Below are positions 17,163 to 23,262 of a DNA stretch of 27,906 nt, piece by piece. The stretch spans positions 1-27,906 of the IMG/VR virus record IMGVR_UViG_3300015371_000139. One strand, given 5' to 3'. The translations under genes were made by a program, and so were the position numbers. Under the pieces are notes generated by a model. It did no database searches, had not been told where the DNA came from, and saw only the letters and a list, made by a program, of their open reading frames with translations. Each line of letters begins with the position of its first letter. The first letter of the stretch is position 1. The stretch comes from a virus.

Positions 17163-17181
17163 CTTTCGTAATTATGCCGCT

Positions 17182-17544
17182 CTACCAAGCGACCGTGACG
17201 GTCGCCGTGGCGCCTTTGTATGTCGGGCTGATCCGCACGCGACTGAATCCAAAGGCCGACATAGCGCCGCCGGCGGCGAGCATGAACAAGCCAACCCGCC
17301 GGCGGGCCGAGCTCACCGAGCACGCGCCATAGTCGACGGCGCGCTGAGTCACGCAAAACCGATCGCCGAGGATCTCGTACGTGTCGCCGGTCGGGAGCGC
17401 CAGGCCGATCCCGGCGCCGGCAACGATGAGGCCGGCGAGTCCCATGTTTGGATTGCGTGGCTTGGTCGTCGGGGCGCTCTGCGCCGACGCCGGCAAACTC
17501 CCGAGAAGCAAACTCACGATCGTGAAGGCGGCGATCTGTCGCAT
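17182..17544 (-). CDS. Secreted/membrane protein, probable lysogenic-conversion (moron) gene
   Basis: 120 residues from ATG 17544; a longer frame starting at 17625 lacks sense before this Met. Residues 1-22 are a clear signal peptide (MRQIAAFTIVSLLLGS, cleavage after ASAQ). The mature part has two glycine-rich hydrophobic stretches (GLAGLIVAGAGIGLALPTG and VGLFMLAAGGAMSAFGF) with two Cys between them, and ends in beta-like sequence (ATATVTVAW). It stands alone on the minus strand between the late operon and attP, the typical place for a gene expressed from the prophage. I do not recognise a function. Confidence 0.6.
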   Translation of the reverse strand: MRQIAAFTIVSLLLGSLPASAQSAPTTKPRNPNMGLAGLIVAGAGIGLALPTGDTYEILGDRFCVTQRAVDYGACSVSSARRRVGLFMLAAGGAMSAFGFSRVRISPTYKGATATVTVAW

Positions 17545-17788
17545 GGGTCCGGATCCTGTCTGGCGGCGCTGGCAACGCCGGGATCGGGAGCTCGCACGAT
17601 CGAGGCCTTGTGTAGCCACGGGCAACGCTGCGCCGTGGCGCTCGAGTTATCGGCGCCGGCGCCGACTTAACCGGCCTGGGATTAGGAAAATTATTAGGAT
17701 GATGACGGCCACGGCCGGGCTAACTTCCTGTTTCTCCCCGTCTGCCGCGACGTGTCAAAAGTGCTCGCGTTTGCTCACCCGTGGCCGT

Positions 17789-18045
17789 GTCACTTGGTAG
17801 AAGTCACTTGGAAGAACGGCAAACGTGAGCCAAATCAACGAGTTACGGATGCGATTCCCGGCCTTCTAAGCCGGGGGTCGCACGTTCAAATCGTGCCGGG
17901 CGCGCCACATTTTCCGAACAAAAACGCGCGGTTTCGCCAAATGTGCGCCAGTCTCTACCAAGTGGGGGCCTTTTCAGGCCTCTCCAAAACTCCTAGCAAA
18001 TCCTCACGTTTTCCAAAGTCACTTGGTAGAAGTCACTTGGTAGAA
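17789..18045 (+). other. attP: Phage attachment site attP with arm-type repeats
   Basis: The centre (17858-17907) is the 3' half of a tRNA-Arg(TCT) gene. On the left, GTCACTTGG(T/A)AGAA occurs twice in tandem (17789-17802, 17803-17816); on the right the same 14-mer occurs twice (18018-18031, 18032-18045); a partial inverted copy (CTCTACCAAGTG) lies at 17953-17964. A core with direct repeats on both sides is the layout of a lambda-type integrase attP, with arm sites bound by the integrase N-terminal domain. The integrase gene is about 1 kb to the right. The flanks are phage genes on both sides, so this is attP rather than attL or attR. Confidence 0.8.
17858..17907 (+). other. 3' half of tRNA-Arg(TCT) forming the attachment core
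   Basis: Anticodon stem CCGGC (17858-17862), loop CTTCTAA with TCT at 17865-17867, stem GCCGG, variable GGGTC, T-stem GCACG, loop TTCAAAT, stem CGTGC, acceptor CGGGCGC, discriminator G, and CCA at 17905-17907. The CGGGCGCGCCA end is standard for bacterial tRNA-Arg(TCT), whose 5' end is GCGCCCG. No GCGCCCG or D-arm precedes it, so it is not a complete tRNA. On integration it would restore the 3' end of the host gene. Confidence 0.85.
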
Positions 18046-18401
18046 GATCACAAATCTGTAATCGGCCGGGCGTCTGACCGGTGCGGTCAACGACCTGGCC
18101 GGCCGTCGTTTGAGTGGCGTTTCGGTGACGTTTGGGTGTCGCGGAATGGAGCCCGAATCGCGCCGGCGTGTCGCAACGCAATACACGGCGCCTCGAGCGG
18201 CCTCGAGCTCGGCGGGTCCGATAGCACGGTTTTTCGGCCTGTCAAGCCTCAAAACGGGACAACTCGAAATTTTACAATTCCCCTAACTGATGCAAACGGC
18301 CGATCCTCGTAGATGGGCCTGGCGGGCGCTATAAACGCAAACGATCGGAAAGTGAGGCCTCACCCTTACCGGCCTCGAGATCTTTGAACCTGGGGCAAAT
18401 T

Positions 18402-18755
18402 TCAATCCTGAAATCGGGGCGGGCGACGTTCCGAAAAGCCGGGTACACGGCGCCAGGTCGCCAGGTCGCGATCCGCGCTTTTGACGGCGACGAAAGCCGT
18501 ATGGACGGGGATCGTCGAATGCGTTTTGCCGTGCGGGCAAACGTAGTGCTCGGCCTTCAGGATCGGGAGGCGGAGGCGCGCGATCTCCGTATCAAGGCGC
18601 CTAAACGCCGGCAACGCGGCCGATAGGCTGTCATTCCATCCGGTTACGTCGACGAGCTCGGAGAACGAGATCGGGCCGACACGCGCGATCGGCACGCTCA
18701 CCCATCCGAGGCGCCTGGCCGGATCACAGCAACAGTGGACGGGGAGTCTGGTCAT
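18402..18755 (-). CDS. Conserved phage protein, third cargo gene behind the integrase
   Basis: 117 residues. The N-terminus MTRLPVHCCCDPARRLGWV carries three adjacent Cys plus His, a motif (L-P-V-H-C-C-C-(D/E)-P) I recognise from small phage proteins of unknown function; it may bind metal. The middle has short hydrophobic strands (ISFSELVDV, TAFVAVKSADRDLATWRRV) and YVCPHGKTH, a further possible ligand set. The start overlaps the stop of the 46-residue gene (ATGA), so translation is likely coupled to the integrase transcript. It is the last gene of the leftward operon, next to attP. Confidence 0.6.
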   Translation of the reverse strand: MTRLPVHCCCDPARRLGWVSVPIARVGPISFSELVDVTGWNDSLSAALPAFRRLDTEIARLRLPILKAEHYVCPHGKTHSTIPVHTAFVAVKSADRDLATWRRVPGFSERRPPRFQD

Positions 18756-18892
18756 TTCGAGCCGCGCGCGCGCCGCTGCAACTCGGCCAACACGATCCGG
18801 AGCAATGGGCCGTCGTCGACGGCGCGCGCCTCGTGTTGGAGTTTGACGAGCTCGAGATCCGAGAGCGACCGCACGAACGCCTCGAGATTCAT
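18752..18892 (-). CDS. 46-residue helical protein in the integrase operon
   Basis: MNLEAFVRSLSDLELVKLQH then EARAVDDGPLLRIVLAELQRRARGSK: two amphipathic helices. ATG 18892 overlaps the previous stop (ATGA), and its own TGA overlaps the next ATG. A longer in-frame extension up to 18982 has Arg/Pro-rich sequence that is the shadow of the neighbour. Its size and helix content would suit a small regulator or an integrase partner, but no function is known to me. Confidence 0.55.
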   Translation of the reverse strand: MNLEAFVRSLSDLELVKLQHEARAVDDGPLLRIVLAELQRRARGSK

Positions 18893-19092
18893 TTGCCGAA
18901 CGGGCCGTCCCGGCGGATCTCGGCGGCGACTTGCTCGAGGATCTCGGGAAGGGTCAAGAGAATTTCCGGATCGGCCTGGCAACTGAACCCGCTACCGTCG
19001 GCGCCGCTGATGACGATCAGAAGCACGCCGCGGGCCGTGGTTTGCTCACGTACCCGCGTGCAGTGCCGATCGTATTTGCCGGGGCCGAGCAT
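18889..19092 (-). CDS. Conserved 67-residue phage protein directly behind the integrase
   Basis: MLGPGKYDRHCTRVREQTTA, then GVLLIVISGADGSGFSCQAD and LTLPEILEQVAAEIRRDG. The pattern P-G-K-Y-D...(V/T)-R-E...A-x-G-x-(V/L)-L-I-V-I-x-G-x-x-G-S-G-F-S-x-Q-A...LP-x-(I/L)-L is a widespread small phage/prophage family of unknown function with one beta-alpha-beta unit. ATG 19092 overlaps the integrase stop by one base (TAATG), arguing for co-translation. The longer frame start at 19188 would lie inside the integrase gene. Confidence 0.65.
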   Translation of the reverse strand: MLGPGKYDRHCTRVREQTTARGVLLIVISGADGSGFSCQADPEILLTLPEILEQVAAEIRRDGPFGK

Positions 19093-20315
19093 TACGCCGA
19101 ATCCCGAACGATGAGCCGCAACCCGCGACGACGCTTTGCCGGTGCCGGCGGGACGGGCGCCGATCCCGGCGACGCGGGCACGGCCCACCGTTCCGACATC
19201 TTAGCGATCGCCGCGGCGACGCGCTCGGCTACGGCGCCTTTGGTATAGCGCCGGGTCGTTTGCAGGTTTGCATGCTGGCCGAGATCGGCGACGGCCTGTA
19301 AATCGCCGGTGCGCCGGTAGGCCTCGGTTAGAAACGAATGCCGGAGATCGTACGGCCGGCAATTTGTCGGGATCGCCTCAGTGAACAACTCGAGGCGGGT
19401 CCGGTCGCCAGTGTCGGCGGCCTCTTTCGCCAGGAACCGGATCGCGTTATCAATCGCCCGGCGCCACGACTTATGGACCGAGGATCGCGAAAACGGTTTT
19501 CCCCACAATTTTTCGCGGCCGTAGTCGGTTAACGCCTCGACGGCCGGCGGGAGCAAATCGATCCATTGATCGTCGACGCCGGCGCCTTTGGACCGTGCTT
19601 GCATGTGGAGTTTCCCGCGCCTGAAGTGGCGCGCCTCGAGCCGAACGAGCGACTTATGCGACAGGCCGGTATAGGCCTCGACTCGAAGGCGGATCTTGGT
19701 ATGGCTCACGGTCGATCGTTTGGCGTCGCGGATCGCCTGGCCGCGATCGGGCATTTGCGCCAGGATGAGCGCGACGAATTCGAGCGGGATTCCGCGCGCC
19801 TGGGCCGGCGGATCTTTGCGGCGCTTGATCCCGTCGGTCGGGTGACTGGCGCCGGGATCGAGCGATCGGTACAACTCGCGCAAGGCGCGCACGCGATGAT
19901 TGAGCGAGCTCGAGGCAAGGCCGGCGTTTTGCCACGTGGCGAGCTCGGTTAGTACGTCGCTATGGGTGATCTCGCCGCGCGGCAAATCGCCGAGTCTCGT
20001 GGCCGTCCATTGCGCCAGGTGTCCGGCGAAATCGGTTTTCCGCGATCCCTCGGGCAAGCTGTCGAGAAACCGCGGAACGTCGCCGGCGAGCGATCCGCGG
20101 CGGGAGGCCGCGACGCGCTCGGGGCGATCGGGATGTTTGAGAAGCTCGGCGCGGCGCTCGAGGCGCCAGGCCTCGATCGCGTCGAAATGAGTCCCTAACG
20201 GAAAGCGTTTTTCTTCCTGGGCGAAGCCGGCAACGGTGACGACGGCCGAGAGCCCGTACCGATCCTCGTAGATTCCCACGGCGACGCGCACGCGGCGCCC
20301 ATTGGCCCGACTCAT
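19092..20315 (-). CDS. int: Tyrosine site-specific recombinase (phage integrase)
   Basis: 407 residues. It would integrate the phage at tRNA-Arg through attP at 17789-18045. The N-terminal arm-binding region is about residues 1-70, the core-binding helical domain about 85-165 (FAGHLAQWTATRLGDLPRGEI...LNHRVRALRELYRSL), and the catalytic domain about 175-375. Visible catalytic set: K243 in the beta hairpin (RSKGAG), R325 in PYDLRHSFLTEA, H348 in LGQHANLQTTRRYT, and nucleophile Y357. The first catalytic Arg, expected in TG-x-R, is Ser219 here (YTGLSHKSLVRL). The C-terminus adds a Pro-rich, basic tail. A strong ribosome-binding site (AAGGGGGG) precedes ATG 20315. Three small genes follow, each overlapping. 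Confidence 0.9.
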   Translation of the reverse strand: MSRANGRRVRVAVGIYEDRYGLSAVVTVAGFAQEEKRFPLGTHFDAIEAWRLERRAELLKHPDRPERVAASRRGSLAGDVPRFLDSLPEGSRKTDFAGHLAQWTATRLGDLPRGEITHSDVLTELATWQNAGLASSSLNHRVRALRELYRSLDPGASHPTDGIKRRKDPPAQARGIPLEFVALILAQMPDRGQAIRDAKRSTVSHTKIRLRVEAYTGLSHKSLVRLEARHFRRGKLHMQARSKGAGVDDQWIDLLPPAVEALTDYGREKLWGKPFSRSSVHKSWRRAIDNAIRFLAKEAADTGDRTRLELFTEAIPTNCRPYDLRHSFLTEAYRRTGDLQAVADLGQHANLQTTRRYTKGAVAERVAAAIAKMSERWAVPASPGSAPVPPAPAKRRRGLRLIVRDSA

Positions 20316-20520
20316 AATCCCCCCTTGCCTTTAGACCAAGCGGAGACAAAGCAGAGAAGCAAGGCGCGGATCGAGATCGACTCTCGGCGCGCCTGGCGCT
20401 GAACCCGGCGCCATAGCGTGGGGGGAATTCGATCGAGTAAGTACCGTTTGTAGTTTGACCTGGGAGCGCGGCGTAAAGCGCCGATCATAGCCTCGGCGTT
20501 TTCGTTGGGTCTTAGTCGTA

Positions 20521-20560
20521 CGGAATTGATCGGAGGGTACGCGGAATTTGCCGGAGGGTG
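20521..20560 (+). promoter_or_regulatory. Tandem 21-bp direct repeat (CGGAATT-N3-CGGAGGGT)
   Basis: CGGAATTGATCGGAGGGTA (20521-20539) and CGGAATTTGCCGGAGGGTG (20542-20560) match at 15 of 19 positions with start-to-start spacing of 21 bp, about two helical turns, so two protein copies would bind the same DNA face. It lies about 205-245 bp upstream of the int start. Candidate operator or Xis/regulator site. Confidence 0.55.
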
Positions 20561-20666
20561 TTTCTACGGGGTCGGCGGCGGGCCTATCTGCCGCGACTCG
20601 AGGCCGTGCGTCCATAAACGCTCCTAGCTAATAGCGAAACGCTACCGTTGGAGAGTCTATATCACT

Positions 20667-20729
20667 TCTGAGCTCGAGTGATTAAATCCTATGAATCTCT
20701 ATCTGAGCTCGAATGATGCTTTCCTATGT
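20667..20729 (+). promoter_or_regulatory. Second direct-repeat operator pair (TCTGAGCTCGARTGAT ... TCCTATG)
   Basis: TCTGAGCTCGAGTGAT at 20667-20682 and TCTGAGCTCGAATGAT at 20702-20717 differ by one base. Each is followed a few bases later by TCCTATG, giving a bipartite unit repeated with a 35-bp period. Each copy contains the palindrome GAGCTC. They lie in the AT-richer part of the divergent region, about 150-200 bp before the Xis-like gene. Confidence 0.6.
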
Positions 20730-20868
20730 ATCGAAAGTGCTGTGCTTGCATCAGGTGTTTCATATGGTTCCTAATGGGCCTCACAACTCGCCTCCCGTGC
20801 CGAATCCCACGGCGCGGATTGTTTGTCGGCGTCGCCGGCGCCGTCGTCGTCGTAACAGGGGTTAGCTA

Positions 20869-21147
20869 ATGTCGACACCGATCACGACGTTCGAAAGTTT
20901 GCCGTTTGTGCTCACGCTCGATGATGTAGTCACGATCTACCGCCGGGGGAAATCCACGATCCTCCGCGACTTGAAAAACAAAAAATTCCAACCGCCGCCC
21001 TTTGAAGGGCCGCCCTATCGATGGTTACGTACGGACGTGCAACGGCATTTCGATCGCCTGTCAAGCCTTCCCGATCGGGCCGTGGCCGCCACATCTCGAG
21101 CGCCGCGCGTCGTCGCGCCGCGGCGAGCTCGCCGTAAGACGGCCTGA
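20869..21147 (+). CDS. AlpA/Xis-like DNA-binding protein (MerR-type helix-turn-helix)
   Basis: 92 residues. Residues about 13-65 read LTLDDVVTIYRRGKSTILRD, then a KNKKFQPPPFEG wing, then YRWLRTDVQRHFDRL: the winged-helix layout of AlpA/excisionase-type proteins, in which a W-x-x-x-(D/E)-(V/I) helix follows the wing. The C-terminus is basic and Ala/Arg-rich (PRVVAPRRARRKTA). Such proteins direct excision or control integrase genes. It is the first rightward gene after the divergent region opposite int, which fits. The sequence AGGGGTTAGCTAATG supplies the ribosome-binding site. Confidence 0.7.
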   Translation: MSTPITTFESLPFVLTLDDVVTIYRRGKSTILRDLKNKKFQPPPFEGPPYRWLRTDVQRHFDRLSSLPDRAVAATSRAPRVVAPRRARRKTA

Positions 21148-21197
21148 GCTCGAGCTCGAGGAAAACAAACGCCTCCGGACGGGGGAGGAGTACGCCT

Positions 21198-21770
21198 GTG
21201 TCGTTTCGCATCTTCGACTACCTCACCGAGATCGGTTTCGCCAGGATCGACGCCGCCGAGGCGCGCGTCGTGCTGTTCCGGCTGTTCAACTACGCGGATA
21301 TACGCGGGCGTCGGATGTTTCCCAGTGTCGCAACCCTGGCGGCCGAGTGCCGGCGGCCGCCCGAGCTCGTCGAGGCGGCGATCGACGAGGCCTTGCGCGA
21401 AAAGGTGATCGCGCTCGAGTCCGGCGCCGCGGCCTCCCGGCGGGTGTTTCGAACCGCGGTCGATCTCCGTCAATGGACGCCGAGCTCGACGTGTGCAAAA
21501 CCCGGTGGAAAACCTGTGGAAAAGCTGTGGAAAAGTGACGCCGACACTCAAGGTTTCCGATCAGTTGAAGATCAGTTGTACCAAAGAGATCAGTTGAAGG
21601 ATCAGTTGAAGGCGGTACTACGTGAGGCCGACACGGCGCGCGCTCACATTTTGGCCGAGGCCTATTCGTGGGATTTGTTACACGAAGCGATCGATCGGTT
21701 TCGCATGGTGAAGGCCGAGGCGAGCCCGGCCGGCCTGGCGCCTCGACGACGGCGACGGGGATCCGCATGA
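21198..21770 (+). CDS. Winged-helix replication initiator (lambda O/RepA-like) containing origin iterons
   Basis: 190 residues from GTG 21198 behind a strong GGGGGAGGAG. Residues about 18-75 form the replication-type winged helix (HTH_36-like): EARVVLFRLFNYADIRGRRM, FPSVATLAAECRRPPELVEA, AIDEALREKVIALES. The spacer from about 100 to 140 is encoded by two families of tandem DNA repeats, so the protein contains repeated (E/R)DQL(Y/K) units. The C-terminal helix region (ILAEAYSWDLLHEAIDRFRM) could contact a helicase or its loader. Lambda O also carries its origin within its own gene. No helicase or loader is seen in the window, so host DnaB recruitment is inferred. The stop overlaps the next start (ATGA). 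Confidence 0.65.
   Translation: MSFRIFDYLTEIGFARIDAAEARVVLFRLFNYADIRGRRMFPSVATLAAECRRPPELVEAAIDEALREKVIALESGAAASRRVFRTAVDLRQWTPSSTCAKPGGKPVEKLWKSDADTQGFRSVEDQLYQRDQLKDQLKAVLREADTARAHILAEAYSWDLLHEAIDRFRMVKAEASPAGLAPRRRRRGSA
21503..21535 (+). repeat. Iteron family A: three tandem 11-bp copies (CTGTGGAAAAG), DnaA-box-like
   Basis: CGGTGGAAAAC (21503-21513), CTGTGGAAAAG (21514-21524) and CTGTGGAAAAG (21525-21535), contiguous with an exact 11-bp period, one helical turn. TGTGGAAAA differs by one base from the reverse complement of the DnaA box (TGTGGATAA). Confidence 0.8.
21559..21611 (+). repeat. Iteron family B: four copies of GATCAGTTGAAG
   Basis: GATCAGTTGAA at 21559, GATCAGTTGTA at 21570, GATCAGTTGAAG at 21588 and GATCAGTTGAAG at 21600. 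Start spacings are 11, 18 and 12 bp. Each unit carries a GATC. They lie 23 bases after family A, within the initiator gene and in a less GC-rich stretch than the neighbouring sequence, as expected for an origin. Confidence 0.85.
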
Positions 21771-22033
21771 CGATGACCGTTGAAGTAGTGCGGAGCAACC
21801 CTCCGAAGATGAGCCGCTGTCGGGCTGAAGAATGCGGCGCCGTGATCGAGTGGGTGAGGACGCGCAACGGCCGACAAATGCCGATCACGGCGCCGCTCGT
21901 CGTGCGCGCGGAATACGAACGCCTCGACGGCGCGAAGGTCGTCGTGATCGACGCCTCGAGCTCCCACTTTGCGACCTGTCCGGCGGCGCGGGAATTCCGC
22001 CGGCGACAGAATGACGAAAGCCGGACGCCATGA
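21767..22033 (+). CDS. Small zinc-finger-like conserved phage protein
   Basis: 88 residues from ATG 21767 (ATGA overlap with the initiator). Pattern MSRCRAEECGAVIEWVRTRN then GRQMPITAPLVV and SSHFATCPAAREFRR. The C-x4-C-G-A-x-I-x-W-x-x-T-x-x-G-(R/K)-x-M-P(I/L) segment, then S-H-F-A-T-C-P, is a recurrent early-gene protein of siphoviruses. C18, C23, the His of SHF and the Cys of TCP are the probable zinc ligands. Function unknown; position suggests replication or nucleic-acid binding. The stop overlaps the next ATG. Confidence 0.65.
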   Translation: MTMTVEVVRSNPPKMSRCRAEECGAVIEWVRTRNGRQMPITAPLVVRAEYERLDGAKVVVIDASSSHFATCPAAREFRRRQNDESRTP

Positions 22034-22296
22034 TCAACCGTCTACCGACGATCGGGATCTGTTCGTACGTGTCGGGTTTCGCCGACGACATGCGCGGGAC
22101 GTGCGCGCGCTGCTCGGCCGTGATTTACTTTCGGCCGCACACGGCCAAACTCGTGACGGCCGAAAACCGGGTGTGTTTCAAATGCGCCATAGCGATCGGC
22201 AACGAATGCGGCGGCCTCAAGTTCGAAATGGATCCGGAAACGTACGCAGAGCTCGAGCTCTTATTGCGGCCGGCCGCGGGGAAACAACCCTCGTGA
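22030..22296 (+). CDS. Small two-CxxC zinc-binding protein
   Basis: 88 residues. Two CxxC pairs, CARC and CFKC, lie about 23 residues apart and would hold one zinc ion (treble-clef or ribbon type). A third Cys pair (IGICSY and NECGG) is less regular. The C-terminal helix MDPETYAELELLLRP is acidic. The start overlaps the previous stop and the stop overlaps the next ATG (TGATG), part of a chain of coupled early genes. No family recognised. Confidence 0.6.
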   Translation: MINRLPTIGICSYVSGFADDMRGTCARCSAVIYFRPHTAKLVTAENRVCFKCAIAIGNECGGLKFEMDPETYAELELLLRPAAGKQPS

Positions 22297-22397
22297 TGGA
22301 TCTCGCGCGCCTCGGTCTTTTTCTCGAGCAATTCGCCGAGCTCAAGATCAGGATCCGCAAGCTCCGGCGCAAGTGGCAGGAACGAGGGCGGCCGTGA
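22296..22397 (+). CDS. 33-residue basic helical protein
   Basis: MDLARLGLFLEQFAELKIRI then RKLRRKWQERGRP: one amphipathic helix with a strongly basic C-terminus. ATG 22296 overlaps the previous TGA by one base, and its TGA overlaps the next GTG by three bases. This tight coupling on both sides is the main evidence for a gene. It is too short for a functional call. Confidence 0.5.
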   Translation: MDLARLGLFLEQFAELKIRIRKLRRKWQERGRP

Positions 22398-22711
22398 GCC
22401 GCTACGGCCGGCGCCAGGACGGCAACCACGCGGCGATCGTCGAGGCGCTCAAGTGGTCGGGCAACTGGTTCTGGGATGCCTCACAGGGCGATCTCGGCGT
22501 CGACGGTTTGATCGTGGGGCACGGGCGGATCGTGCCGGTCGAGTGCAAGGTGCCGAGCCCGACGGGTCGCTATACGCTGACGCCGCGGGAGCGGGAGGTA
22601 CACGAAATCTTGGCGGCGCATGGTGTGAAGGTCGAGATCCTCACCGACGTACAAAGCCTCGAGGTACTTGGGATCGGCCGGCCGGCGCGCAACTATTACG
22701 GGAAGGTCTGA
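22394..22711 (+). CDS. PD-(D/E)XK nuclease (VRR-NUC / Holliday-junction-resolvase-like)
   Basis: 105 residues counted from GTG 22394 (GTGA overlap). Visible core: YGRRQDGNHAAIVEALKWSG for the first helix, then QGDLGVDGLIVGHGRIVPVE with D37, then E50-C-K52 as the E-x-K, followed by LTPREREVHEILAAHGVKVE, the helix-and-strand close of the fold. D37/E50/K52 fit the catalytic triad of PD-(D/E)XK enzymes; phage members cut branched or replicating DNA, or act in restriction-like roles. It sits in the early replication cluster. The substrate cannot be told from sequence. Confidence 0.7.
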   Translation: MSRYGRRQDGNHAAIVEALKWSGNWFWDASQGDLGVDGLIVGHGRIVPVECKVPSPTGRYTLTPREREVHEILAAHGVKVEILTDVQSLEVLGIGRPARNYYGKV

Positions 22712-22714
22712 CCG

Positions 22715-23254
22715 ATGCGAATGATCCTGATCGCGATCCTGCTGATGCTGGCCGGGTCCGGCGTCGGCGCGCAAACGAAGCCGGCGACGGCGAAGCCGCA
22801 ACCGCAAGCAACGCCCGTCGATCCGTGCGTCGCGGCGGCGCCGCCCTACACGGTGACAAGTGGCGCGCCATTTACGGTCGCGTGGCTGATGGCGCCGACG
22901 GTGCCCTTCAGCCCAACGAATCCGACGCCGGTACCGAACCGACATAACGGGTTTTATCTACAAATCGATTCGACGATGCGCCAGGACATTGGCAAACCGA
23001 GCGCCGGCGCTCCCTGTCCGGCCGGGACGCCGCGCGCCGGGTTTCTGCCGTATTCGTTTCGAACGTCGCAAGGCGTCTCGCGCGGCGCGCATACCGTGGT
23101 GATCACGCCGTGGAATTTCACACTGGCGGCCGACGGGACCGAAACGACGCAACGGCAAGACGGGGAGGCGAGCTCGATCCCTTTCGACGCCGGTGATCCG
23201 ACGGTACTAACCGGGCCGCCTGGGCCTCCGCAAAACGGGAGTGTTAAGCAGTAG
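22715..23254 (+). CDS. Secreted protein with signal peptide, early operon
   Basis: 179 residues. Residues 1-19 form a signal peptide (MRMILIAILLMLAGSGVGA, cleavage before QTKP). After a Lys/Pro/Gln-rich linker the mature domain is beta-rich: YTVTSGAPFTVAWLMAP, NGFYLQIDSTMRQD, GFLPYSFRTSQGVSRGAHTV, VITPWNF. The pattern fits an Ig/fibronectin-like sandwich. Two Cys (DPC and APCP) may form a disulphide. An exported protein among replication genes suggests a cell-surface change during infection or lysogeny, for example superinfection exclusion, but that is only inference. Confidence 0.6.
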   Translation: MRMILIAILLMLAGSGVGAQTKPATAKPQPQATPVDPCVAAAPPYTVTSGAPFTVAWLMAPTVPFSPTNPTPVPNRHNGFYLQIDSTMRQDIGKPSAGAPCPAGTPRAGFLPYSFRTSQGVSRGAHTVVITPWNFTLAADGTETTQRQDGEASSIPFDAGDPTVLTGPPGPPQNGSVKQ

Positions 23255-23262
23255 GGCGCCGG

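Larger units (their letters stand above)
17545..18401. other. Gene-poor attachment-site region
   Basis: Apart from attP, this stretch shows no gene I trust. It holds a locally AT-richer segment with two ATTAGGA copies (about 17681-17702), the attP core and arms, a GGCC-TTTTCA-GGCC inverted repeat near 17968-17981, a 12-bp perfect palindrome GTGAGGCCTCAC at 18352-18363, and an ATTTCA-N4-TGAAAT inverted repeat at the end of the leftward operon (about 18399-18414). Confidence 0.6.
20316..20868. promoter_or_regulatory. Divergent control region between integrase and early operon
   Basis: 553 bases without a convincing gene, and locally lower in GC around 20640-20770. They separate leftward int from the rightward Xis-like gene, so both promoters and the lysogeny switch operators are expected here. 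Two families of direct repeats are visible (separate entries). A CATATG and TATA-like sequences occur near 20655-20765, but I cannot place -35/-10 boxes with confidence. No repressor gene is visible in the window. Confidence 0.6.

Noticed and set aside
17788-17907. Complete tRNA-Arg gene
   Set aside because: No 5' acceptor strand (GCGCCCG) or D-arm upstream; only the 3' half is present.
18019-18252. 77-codon - strand frame beside attP
   Set aside because: Its end is encoded by the arm repeats; no coding character.
17752-18312. 186-codon + strand open frame
   Set aside because: It runs through the tRNA-Arg half and the attP arm repeats, lacks a ribosome-binding site and has no protein-like pattern.
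20331-20615. 94-codon - strand frame in the divergent region
   Set aside because: Covers the 21-bp direct repeats, Arg/Pro-rich product, no recognisable motif or good ribosome-binding site.
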